A model generated the notes under the pieces. That model was not told the origin of the DNA. It ran no database searches and saw only the letters and a list, made by a program, of their open reading frames with translations. From NCBI GenBank assembly GCA_937927265.1, contig CALBCO010000043.1:1-5522 (forward strand): 5,522 nt of DNA, in the 5' to 3' direction. This DNA comes from an uncultured Verrucomicrobiae bacterium (GTDB lineage Bacteria > Verrucomicrobiota > Verrucomicrobiia > Palsa-1439). The stretch's first letter is position 1. Every line of letters begins with the position of its first letter. Shown one piece after another: positions 1 through 5,522 of this stretch. The translations under genes were made by a program, and so were the position numbers.

Positions 1-2110
1 TATCTTCACCGAGCGGTGCCCACCAGTCGCAAAGGTGCCGGATCGCCAACAGGTCCTCCTCATAAACGACGCGACCGCACAGCGTTAGGCGCAACCGGGC
101 AGCAGGGCGGATTTCTTCACCCTCACGGGATTGCGACATCACCAGATGCAGGTCGTGCAACGGGACGGGATTCAGCGCGAGTCTCAAGGTCTGTCCGTTT
201 GCCAATTCGGCGTGCGTTCGATTGACCGGGGGGAACAGGAAGGGGACACCGTCCACGACCGTCAGACCGATGGGCAAACCGGCAACGCCTTCCAAATACC
301 GATTCCAAGCCCGGCCCAAATCCAACGCTTGCCAGCCCTCCCAACGGCGCGGCGAAGTCGTCCGCATTGCGCGCCATGATTCTCGTTGGGCATCAAAAAC
401 CTCCAACGATACTTCGATGTTTTCTGGCCGGTTGTGCGCCAGCCAACTGCGCCGGTAGGTGTGGCGAGCTTTCGCCAACGTCGCTAGCGCCGCCGGTATG
501 CGGGCCGGTTGGCGCGCAGCTTGGGTGCGCGCTACCACGGACGCGAGCCGATCAATGGCGACCTCGTAGTGGTCGAGGTGTTCGCGTTCGGCGCGCGCTA
601 GTTTTCGGCACTGGGCCAATAACCGGCGGGCAAGGGCCTGTTGACGTATGTCGTGATTGAGTTGCGCGACGGTCGGCAACGATTTCGCATGGGCGAGTCG
701 TACCCAGCCGGGAGCGGGCAGCCGATGCAACTCCCACGCCCGCCGGGGCGTGATCACCAACCCGCTTTCCAGCAGACGACGCAACTGAGCCAGTTCGGGT
801 AACGGATGACCGTGAAAAAAAGTATGAAAACGCTTCTCAACCGTCTTCGGCTGGCCGGCGTTGCCACTCCACGCTTGTTCGGCAAACGCGGCGAACAGCG
901 GCCAGGCGAGGTCGCGGCTGTTCTCGTAACCATCGTCACCCCATTGGGACGCCCCGAAAGCCGGCACACGATCAGGGGGAGCGATGCGTCGCCAGTTGCG
1001 CCATTGAGTCTGCGCTTCGGCCAAGGGATCGTGCAAGAAGGTTTTCCAATTGTTGTAGCCGGACAATACCCACACTTGGTCACGCTCACGCAACATCGCG
1101 GGGAAGTTGACACGCGTTCGCTTCAGCTTGATTGAATAGTCCCACACAACCGGAATCGCGGCGGGATGGATCTGCCGCAGCAGTTCAATTCCGAAATGGT
1201 TGTACAGCATGTCGGCCCAAAACAACGGCGTCTTGCCGCGCGCGACCACCTGCTCGCAGCACCAATTCAGGTGTTCAAGGAAACTCTTCTGGTCGAGACC
1301 AATGACCTCGTCAAAACACATATGGAACAACGGCGAGGGAAACACGGGACAAACCGCGTCGAGAAGCCGGCTCAGGTGTGGCCGCACCTCCGGGTGCCAC
1401 GGATCGAAACTGCTGGGCGGCTGCCATGTCCGCGCTCCCCACGCGCGATACCGAGGTAGCCGTAATAAGTTCTCCTGGTGGCCGATCAGGGACAAGGTGG
1501 GAAACAATTCAACCTGCCACCGTTGGCCCTCAGCCACTAAAGCGCGCAAATCATCCAACGTGAACGCGCCCCGGTTTTCTCCCATCAACGGTATCCCATC
1601 CACCCGCACCATATCCTCTAAATAGAGTGTGTAGTGGCTAATTTTAAGCGCGCCGAGATGTTGGATGATCCGCCGAAAGTCCGCCATCGTCGAAACCTGT
1701 TTCCGGCTCACGTCATCGTGGTGGTACCGGATTCCGTACTCTGGCCAGTCCGTAATCTCCAAACAGGGCGACCGGGCAGCTTGCGCCAGAATCTGCCGCA
1801 ATGTTTGCAGTCCCCACACCAAGCCCCCCCCATCATGCCCCTGCACCGCGATGCCCGTTGGGGTGATCCGCAACCCGTACCCCTGCGCTTTCGCCGGCGC
1901 CGCCGGCAAACTCGCGGCACCGACACACGCCGCGTGAGCCGGTAACTTCGGATCGGCCGCCAACTGCAGTCCCAACGCTTGCGTGATCGCCTTGCTAGCC
2001 GGGTGAACAGCATCGTCGGGATGAACCCGCAACTCCCGCGCGACTACAGAACACACACCCGCCGTCGCGCGAATTCGTCGTGGTTGTGGGATGATCGTGA
2101 TCTTGTCCAT
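1..2110 (-). CDS. GH20 beta-N-acetylhexosaminidase-like protein, 3' end beyond window
   Basis: Open for 703 codons from ATG at 2110-2108 and still open at the window edge, so the C-terminus is missing. Residues 1-125 look like the GH20 N-terminal alpha/beta domain. Residues 126-430 look like the catalytic TIM barrel: it starts GIRYHHDDVSR (R128 fits the family's sugar-binding Arg), continues with LYLED at 162-166, has the acid pair D267-E268 within HMCFDE (263-268), FWAD at 297-300, and QWGDDGYEN at 389-397, a motif seen in one GH20 clade. Residues 435-555 are helix-rich; 560-703 form an extra C-terminal region of unknown fold. GH20 enzymes remove terminal beta-GlcNAc or GalNAc by substrate-assisted catalysis, with the Asp orienting the N-acetyl group and the Glu as acid/base. 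There is no signal peptide, so it is probably cytoplasmic. It lies 2 bases after the phosphorylase stop and is surely co-transcribed. The usual HxGGDE glycines are Cys-Phe here, so activity and exact substrate are uncertain; family assignment is fairly secure. Confidence 0.87.
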   Translation of the reverse strand, partial: MDKITIIPQPRRIRATAGVCSVVARELRVHPDDAVHPASKAITQALGLQLAADPKLPAHAACVGAASLPAAPAKAQGYGLRITPTGIAVQGHDGGGLVWGLQTLRQILAQAARSPCLEITDWPEYGIRYHHDDVSRKQVSTMADFRRIIQHLGALKISHYTLYLEDMVRVDGIPLMGENRGAFTLDDLRALVAEGQRWQVELFPTLSLIGHQENLLRLPRYRAWGARTWQPPSSFDPWHPEVRPHLSRLLDAVCPVFPSPLFHMCFDEVIGLDQKSFLEHLNWCCEQVVARGKTPLFWADMLYNHFGIELLRQIHPAAIPVVWDYSIKLKRTRVNFPAMLRERDQVWVLSGYNNWKTFLHDPLAEAQTQWRNWRRIAPPDRVPAFGASQWGDDGYENSRDLAWPLFAAFAEQAWSGNAGQPKTVEKRFHTFFHGHPLPELAQLRRLLESGLVITPRRAWELHRLPAPGWVRLAHAKSLPTVAQLNHDIRQQALARRLLAQCRKLARAEREHLDHYEVAIDRLASVVARTQAARQPARIPAALATLAKARHTYRRSWLAHNRPENIEVSLEVFDAQRESWRAMRTTSPRRWEGWQALDLGRAWNRYLEGVAGLPIGLTVVDGVPFLFPPVNRTHAELANGQTLRLALNPVPLHDLHLVMSQSREGEEIRPAARLRLTLCGRVVYEEDLLAIRHLCDWWAPLGED

Positions 2111-2112
2111 GT

Positions 2113-4401
2113 TTAAATTACCACCTTCACTTCGTGCGTGCCGTCGCGGAACAGCGGCAACACCGGGCCGCTAATCTTCTGGCCGTCCACGGTGATGCTC
2201 TGCGCACCCCGGCAACGTTCGGCGCTATTGTCGAGTTCGATGTTGTACACAGCACCGCGGAACGTGCGTTTGACGTGAGCATGTTTGATTCGCTTGGTCA
2301 GACACGGGTCAATCAGCAAACCATCGTAGTGGCGGCGGGCGCCGAGCACCCATTCCACCAATGCCACCGTGAACCACGCCGCCGTACCCGTCCGCCAGGG
2401 ATAGGTGGACCGGCCACGAATCAGCGGCATGCGCGTATAACAACTCGTGAAGGAAAACGGCTCCGTCCAGCTTTGGCTGACCGGGTTTTCTGGGTTATCG
2501 GGCATCACTTTCACGATAGTGTCCCATGCCTGTTCGGCGCGACCAAGCAGACAATCGGCGACCGTCTTGAACCCAGCGGCGTGATTGTAGCAGCCGCCGT
2601 TTTCGAGGTGGTACGGCATCACCGTGGTGAAGCGTCCGATGCGCTCATCGAATTTCGAGCAGGGCGGATCGCAAATCGGGATGCCTTCCGGCTTGGTCAG
2701 GTATTTGTCCACGGCTTCCATGCACGCCCGAAGCCTCGCCTCGTCGGCCACGCGCCCCAGAACGGCCCAGCTTTGCGTATTGACGAAAATTTTTGCCTGG
2801 TCGGCTTTGCTCGAACCCAGCGCGTACCCGTCCTCGCAAATGGTCCGCGTGTACCATGCGCCATCCCAAGCGACGCGGTTGATTGTCTCCGACATCTTTT
2901 TGTGCAACTGCCGGCATTCGTCCCGAACGGCCAGGTCGTTGCGCCGTTCGGCGAGTTCGGCCATTTCAAGCAACCCGGCACAAAGTTGTTGGCTGACCAT
3001 CACGCTCTCGCGTTCACCGGTTTTCTCGGACGGTTCGAGTTGGTCATTCCAATCAGCGAAATGTTGACGGCACAATCCGTGTCGGCCGAGGTCGGTGCTT
3101 AAGTACCGGTAACTCCGCTGCAAATGATCCCACACGGTACCGACTTCCGTGGACTCGAAGTACGGCACTGTCTCCTCAAGAAGACTGAAGTCACCAGTTT
3201 CCTTGATGTACCACGGCACCGTTTGGAGCATCCAGGCCGGCTTGTCTGAGTAGTGGTGACGGTTCAATGGCCGCCAACTATGTAAGCTACTGCCATCGGG
3301 TTGATGAACGGTGAGCGTTTTGAGGATGTTGGCGCGTGCCGTGGCGGGGTCGAACAACACCACGCCATTGTCGTTCTGCAAATTGTCGCGCACGCCGCCC
3401 TTGTCAATCAGGTACGAATAAATCTGCTTTTTGACAAAGATGTTGATCAGAGCGTCGCGGTTTTCGTTGTCGGGGCCGGTTTTGACGCGGAACTTGCTGG
3501 CGCGTTCCCGCTCCGCGGCTATCTGTTGCTCACACATCTGATCAAGCGTGGCGAGGGTCAACCGCGCCTTGAGCGCTTTCACCTCATCCAAGCCCGTGCA
3601 AGGCCCCAGCACAAAATCCACGCGATCGTTGCCACGTGGCGGGATCATCAACGTCGCCTGCACCACACCGGCGCAGTCCGGGCCGTAGTCGCCCTTGTTG
3701 TCACAGTTCCAACCCCAAAGAATCTTCGGCGCAGCCAAACTGTAATCGGCCCGCGTGAACTGATCGCGGTAGCCGTTGGCGGCGCGGAAATGATTCAACG
3801 CGATGGCAAACCCACTGTTTTTCGGTGTCGGACAATTCAGCAGCCGGTTGACAAGCAACGTCCCGCCGATTTCGGGATGGATTTCCGTGTACACGTCCTT
3901 CCAAAACCCGCGTCCTTCGCGGTCGCTGCCGTGCAAGGCGAACAGCGCGTAGGCGAACACCGAGACCCGGCGCGGCCGGTTGCTGAGATTTTCCAGAAAC
4001 ACTGTCCACACCTCAACGCATTCTGTTTTTGGCACAAAATACCGGGACGTCACCCGCAAGTCAGCGCACGTCGAAGCGATCTCGGTCTTGGCTGGAAAGA
4101 TGCGGATGAGGCGATCCTTGACTTCCGTGGCGACTGGCATGCCGGCGGGATTGAACACGGCGTTGGTCTCGTCGTCGCGGATGTAAAGATATTTACAATC
4201 GTAGCCGATGACGTTGACCGTGTTACCGGCGGCGTCGCGGTACCGGGACATTCCGTCGCCGACATGGGTGAACTCGGCGTAGTACTCCTCCGGTCCCCAT
4301 TGGTTGTAATGAAGGTTGCGCCATTTCTTGGGCGGCTCAGCAGTGATTTCAAAGCAGCCCAACTGTTCGTCAAAGCGACCGTAGTTCTGGATAGTTTGCA
4401 T
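2113..4401 (-). CDS. GH94 glycoside phosphorylase (cellobiose/chitobiose phosphorylase family)
   Basis: Complete 762-residue protein, close to the roughly 800 residues usual for the family. GH94 enzymes cleave a beta-linked disaccharide with inorganic phosphate and inversion, giving an alpha-sugar 1-phosphate plus a free sugar. Residues 1-300 fit the beta-sandwich domain (NPAG at 84-87); about 310-690 fit the (alpha/alpha)6 barrel. GVRDNLQND at 336-344 matches the substrate-binding Arg-Asp motif. DWND at 450-453 is the catalytic motif; D453 aligns with the general acid (Asp490 in Cellulomonas gilvus cellobiose phosphorylase, Asp492 in Vibrio chitobiose phosphorylase). ENGGCYNHA at 600-608 and TGTAAW at 671-676 fit the phosphate-site region, and YDGLLIDPC at 692-700 with FRGAVYNIE at 714-722 is the typical C-terminal end. 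No signal peptide is seen, so it should act in the cytoplasm. The ATG is the first possible start: an in-frame TAA lies at 4416-4414. No good Shine-Dalgarno sequence precedes it. L599 occupies a position usually Lys or Arg before ENGG, so the substrate cannot be transferred from characterised members; chitobiose-like sugars are suggested only by the GH20 neighbour. Confidence 0.93.
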   Translation of the reverse strand: MQTIQNYGRFDEQLGCFEITAEPPKKWRNLHYNQWGPEEYYAEFTHVGDGMSRYRDAAGNTVNVIGYDCKYLYIRDDETNAVFNPAGMPVATEVKDRLIRIFPAKTEIASTCADLRVTSRYFVPKTECVEVWTVFLENLSNRPRRVSVFAYALFALHGSDREGRGFWKDVYTEIHPEIGGTLLVNRLLNCPTPKNSGFAIALNHFRAANGYRDQFTRADYSLAAPKILWGWNCDNKGDYGPDCAGVVQATLMIPPRGNDRVDFVLGPCTGLDEVKALKARLTLATLDQMCEQQIAAERERASKFRVKTGPDNENRDALINIFVKKQIYSYLIDKGGVRDNLQNDNGVVLFDPATARANILKTLTVHQPDGSSLHSWRPLNRHHYSDKPAWMLQTVPWYIKETGDFSLLEETVPYFESTEVGTVWDHLQRSYRYLSTDLGRHGLCRQHFADWNDQLEPSEKTGERESVMVSQQLCAGLLEMAELAERRNDLAVRDECRQLHKKMSETINRVAWDGAWYTRTICEDGYALGSSKADQAKIFVNTQSWAVLGRVADEARLRACMEAVDKYLTKPEGIPICDPPCSKFDERIGRFTTVMPYHLENGGCYNHAAGFKTVADCLLGRAEQAWDTIVKVMPDNPENPVSQSWTEPFSFTSCYTRMPLIRGRSTYPWRTGTAAWFTVALVEWVLGARRHYDGLLIDPCLTKRIKHAHVKRTFRGAVYNIELDNSAERCRGAQSITVDGQKISGPVLPLFRDGTHEVKVVI
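2121..2127 (-). promoter_or_regulatory. Ribosome binding site of the GH20 gene, inside the GH94 3' end
   Basis: On the minus strand AAGGTGG ends 10 bases before the ATG at 2110-2108 and lies entirely within the last sense codons of the GH94 gene (the stop codon is 2115-2113). This supports the chosen GH20 start and implies that ribosomes finishing GH94 re-initiate on GH20. The spacing is slightly long but within the workable range. Confidence 0.6.
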
Positions 4402-4465
4402 AGTGCGCCATGCTTACGGAAGCGCCCCCCGCAATCAAGCGGAATCAGCCACAGCTTGTCCAACC

Positions 4466-4479
4466 CCTGAATCATGAGC
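4466..4479. repeat. Left arm of a 14-bp inverted repeat (partner 4922-4935)
   Basis: CCTGAATCATGAGC here is the exact reverse complement of GCTCATGATTCAGG at 4922-4935, about 440 bases away. It contains the octamer ATCATGAG (4471-4478), which recurs at 4531-4538 and, inverted, at 4923-4930. The two arms enclose most of the repeat-rich spacer. Confidence 0.5.
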
Positions 4480-4483
4480 GCAG

Positions 4484-4499
4484 TGCTAAACGTTTCACT
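4484..4499. promoter_or_regulatory. Candidate LacI-family-type operator upstream of GH94
   Basis: The core AAACGTTT at 4488-4495 is a perfect palindrome with a central CpG, as in many LacI-family operators. One flank continues as GTTTCACT, a good half site, while the other (TGCTAAAC) matches less well. A second GTGAAC half site at 4505-4510 faces GTTTCAC at 4492-4498. It lies about 85-100 bases before the GH94 start, a plausible distance for controlling a sugar operon. No regulator gene is present in the window, so this rests on the motif alone. Confidence 0.3.
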
Positions 4500-4670
4500 T
4501 TTGGGTGAACTGTTTCTCCGCGGACCGGTCATCATGAGACATGAGTCACCCGACTATTTTCTCCATGACGCCGGACATCGAATCCAACAGCAAACCCTTC
4601 CATTTCTCCTCCCTCTGGACGATGAGCGGCATGATTGCCGACATCACGCTTTCCGTCAGACGTTGACGGC

Positions 4671-4694
4671 GGCACAGACATTCTTGTCTGTGCC
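4671..4694. repeat. 24-bp palindrome, perfect 10-bp arms with 4-base loop
   Basis: GGCACAGACA at 4671-4680 pairs perfectly with TGTCTGTGCC at 4685-4694 around TTCT. No T-tract follows on either strand, and it is not close behind a stop codon of a real gene, so a dispersed palindromic repeat is more likely than a terminator. I have an impression that similar palindromes recur between genes in Verrucomicrobiota, but that is recollection, not something shown here. Confidence 0.7.
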
Positions 4695-4746
4695 TCAACC
4701 CACGTGAGTCGCCTGGTGATCATCGTCTCCGGAAGTGGACCGACGG

Positions 4747-4850
4747 GAAAGCGGTGCCGTCGCACCGCACTCCCCAAACGCTACTGCGTAAGTTCGAGCA
4801 CCAGGGGTGAACGGCATGGTTTTGGAGTGCGCCGCATCAGCGGCGCTTTC
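4747..4850. repeat. BIME-like element, copy 1: two inverted hairpin units
   Basis: A 104-bp unit with diverged inverted ends. The left end has GAAA, then a 7-bp stem GCGGTGC/GCACCGC (4751-4757 with 4762-4768, loop CGTC), then ACTCC and an A/C-rich run. The right end, read on the other strand, has GAAA, stem GCGCCGC/GCGGCGC (4829-4835 with 4840-4846), then ACTCCAAAAC. The ends match at 23 of 33 positions, and two stem base pairs differ on both sides so that pairing is kept. The design resembles paired REP units (BIMEs) or a MITE. No transposase is present in the window. Confidence 0.65.
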
Positions 4851-4921
4851 GACGGCGGTGGGTGGCAGGTGTGAGGCGAGTCGAAAGACCATCGCCCCCC
4901 CTCCATTCAGATCCTCCTCGT

Positions 4922-4935
4922 GCTCATGATTCAGG
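4922..4935. repeat. Right arm of a 14-bp inverted repeat (partner 4466-4479)
   Basis: Perfect 14-bp reverse complement of 4466-4479. It directly precedes another inverted-repeat arm at 4937-4951 and can also fold locally with it: 4923-4927 pairs with 4947-4951 and 4928-4931 with 4940-4943, leaving a 3-base bulge. Confidence 0.5.
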
Positions 4936-4936
4936 T

Positions 4937-5058
4937 CTCAATCATTATGAGTAACTGTAACTTGACAGAGTTTCCCTCTGGAGGGCGCGGATCGGTTCCG
5001 CTGCCTTTAAACAATTCACCAAAAAATCGCCGCTCCAAGCGTGCTCGTAATGATTGAG
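4937..5058. repeat. 15-bp inverted repeat with one mismatch, 92-base interior
   Basis: CTCAATCATTATGAG at 4937-4951 and CTCGTAATGATTGAG at 5044-5058 are reverse complements at 14 of 15 positions. The interior holds a small CCCTC/GAGGG palindrome near 4975-4986 and an A-rich run near 5021. No target-site duplication or gene is apparent. Confidence 0.4.
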
Positions 5059-5108
5059 GGTCCAACCCCTGATCGGTAGACTTGAGCAAATAGTTTTGCT
5101 CGGCCATC

Positions 5109-5211
5109 CAAAGCACGCTGGCGCTCCGCACGCCAAAATCGTTTCGTGCACCACCGAGGCTTCAGCCCAGCGCGACAACGTACTGGAGCGTGGTACGGTC
5201 GCACCGCTTTC
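5109..5211. repeat. BIME-like element, copy 2 (degenerate)
   Basis: A 103-bp stretch with the same arrangement as 4747-4850. The left end has CAAAGC, a decayed hairpin, then CGCACGCCAAAATC. The right end, inverted, has GAAAGCGGTGC, loop GACC, a second arm with one mismatch and one G-T pair (5190-5196 with 5201-5207), then GCTCC. Right-end similarity to copy 1's left end is strong through the first 11 bases. The length agrees within one base, but the interior has diverged, so homology is likely rather than certain. Confidence 0.45.
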
Positions 5212-5319
5212 GCCACGGCGCCCCGTGAATAAGTGTTGCCACTCGGGACACGTTTGGGCAGGCCTACCAGGCACGGGCGACATTTTCGCTGACACAAGGT
5301 GGAAGCTGTTACCCCAAGA

Positions 5320-5370
5320 CACTGAGCTTTCAGTGCAGCACGAATGATTCGGATCTCTCACGCCGAGAGA
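5320..5370 (-). terminator. Two hairpins after the upstream gene, possible weak terminator
   Basis: Just 2 bases beyond the stop codon at 5375-5373 there is a 6-bp stem (5354-5359 with 5365-5370, 5-base loop). A second perfect 6-bp stem, CACTGA/TCAGTG (5320-5325 with 5330-5335), follows. Neither is followed by a proper U-run on the transcribed strand, so intrinsic termination is only a possibility. Confidence 0.3.
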
Positions 5371-5372
5371 GG

Positions 5373-5522
5373 TTAACGATATGAACCTAATCGCTGAATC
5401 GCAGCCATGATCAGGCGCAACGCGGTGAGCCGCGAGCCATCGTGGATGCTGCCGGCCGTGGCGAACAACAAGCCTTTGTGCTCGCGGGCCATCTCGAAGT
5501 CGCGCAGGAACTCGGCGACGAT
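5373..5522 (-). CDS. C-terminal fragment of an unidentified protein
   Basis: The last 49 codons of a gene entering from the right edge, ending in TAA at 5375-5373. The reading frame is clean and looks natural: charged and aliphatic residues alternate in helix-like fashion around the stretch GLLFATAGSIHDGS, and the fragment ends with an amphipathic helix LRLIMAAIQRLGSYR. A buried strand, a glycine-containing turn and a closing helix would suit the last beta/alpha unit of a TIM barrel, for example in a uroporphyrinogen-decarboxylase-like protein, but that is a guess on fold pattern and I do not recognise the family. It shares the strand of the GH94-GH20 pair, but the 970-base spacer argues against the same operon. 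Confidence 0.65.
   Translation of the reverse strand: MVAEFLRDFEMAREHKGLLFATAGSIHDGSRLTALRLIMAAIQRLGSYR

Larger units (their letters stand above)
4402..5372. other. Long gene-free intergenic region rich in inverted repeats
   Basis: About 970 bases separate the upstream partial gene from the phosphorylase. Short open frames exist on both strands, but none has a recognisable domain or a convincing ribosome binding site, and several owe their existence to repeat sequence. The region holds two hairpin-bounded elements, a 24-bp palindrome, two longer-range inverted repeats and a possible operator, each listed separately. The promoter for the GH94-GH20 pair should lie in its left part, but I see no clear -35/-10 pair. 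Confidence 0.7.

Noticed and set aside
806..2013. Several open frames of 90-141 codons on both strands between 806 and 2013
   Set aside because: All overlap the continuous GH20 frame on the minus strand, which shows real family motifs; the others do not.
2134..3102. Plus-strand open frame of 322 codons opposite GH94
   Set aside because: Antisense shadow of the GH94 C-terminal half, with no family motif and a composition typical of a mirrored frame.
3301..4470. Long plus-strand open frame of 389 codons opposite GH94
   Set aside because: It is antisense to an unmistakable GH94 gene, has no recognisable domain, and is explained by the codon bias of the GC-rich gene on the other strand.
4541..4666. 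41-codon plus-strand frame in the spacer (begins MSHPTIFS)
   Set aside because: It has no ribosome binding site and no recognised family. It could be the remnant of a gene start, since it stops just before the 24-bp palindrome, but nothing supports this.
4962..4967. Perfect TTGACA -35 hexamer on the plus strand
   Set aside because: No -10-like hexamer occurs 16-18 bases downstream and no plus-strand gene follows.
4747..5211. CRISPR array or tRNA gene in the repeat-rich spacer
   Set aside because: The repeats are inverted and unevenly spaced rather than direct and regular, and no cloverleaf with a T-loop consensus is visible.
4931..5361. Minus-strand frames of 66, 93 and 138 codons in the spacer
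   Set aside because: They overlap each other and run through the inverted repeats and hairpin elements; the translations look like read-through repeat sequence.

Overview
This window reads as a carbohydrate-catabolism locus from a moderately GC-rich bacterium. All recognisable genes lie on the minus strand, so transcription runs from high to low coordinates. Two tightly coupled glycoside-active enzymes without secretion signals sit beside a long intergenic spacer packed with small palindromic repeats. This suggests a Verrucomicrobiota, Lentisphaerota or Planctomycetota-type genome. That placement is inferred from gene style and repeat style; there is no rRNA or other phylogenetic marker here.

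Layout in transcription order (right to left). Positions 5522-5373 hold the last 49 codons of a gene I cannot identify. Positions 5372-4402 (about 970 bases) hold no convincing gene. They contain two hairpins just after the upstream stop codon, two diverged copies of a roughly 104-bp element whose ends are inverted hairpins, a perfect 10-bp-arm palindrome, several dispersed inverted repeats, a recurring octamer, and a possible LacI-type operator. Positions 4401-2113 encode a complete 762-residue GH94 glycoside phosphorylase (cellobiose/chitobiose phosphorylase family). Only 2 bases after its stop codon, positions 2110-1 encode a GH20 beta-N-acetylhexosaminidase-like protein, open for 703 codons and running off the window.

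The phosphorylase and hexosaminidase form a two-gene operon with probable translational coupling: the hexosaminidase ribosome binding site lies inside the last codons of the phosphorylase. Neither protein has an N-terminal signal peptide. The simplest reading is a cytoplasmic module that takes imported short beta-linked oligosaccharides, probably containing N-acetylhexosamine, and splits them partly by phosphorolysis (saving ATP by releasing a sugar 1-phosphate) and partly by hydrolysis. The exact substrate cannot be fixed from sequence, and both enzymes carry substitutions beside otherwise conserved catalytic motifs. The most unusual structure in the spacer is the BIME-like element, whose two terminal hairpins differ by base-pair-preserving changes.
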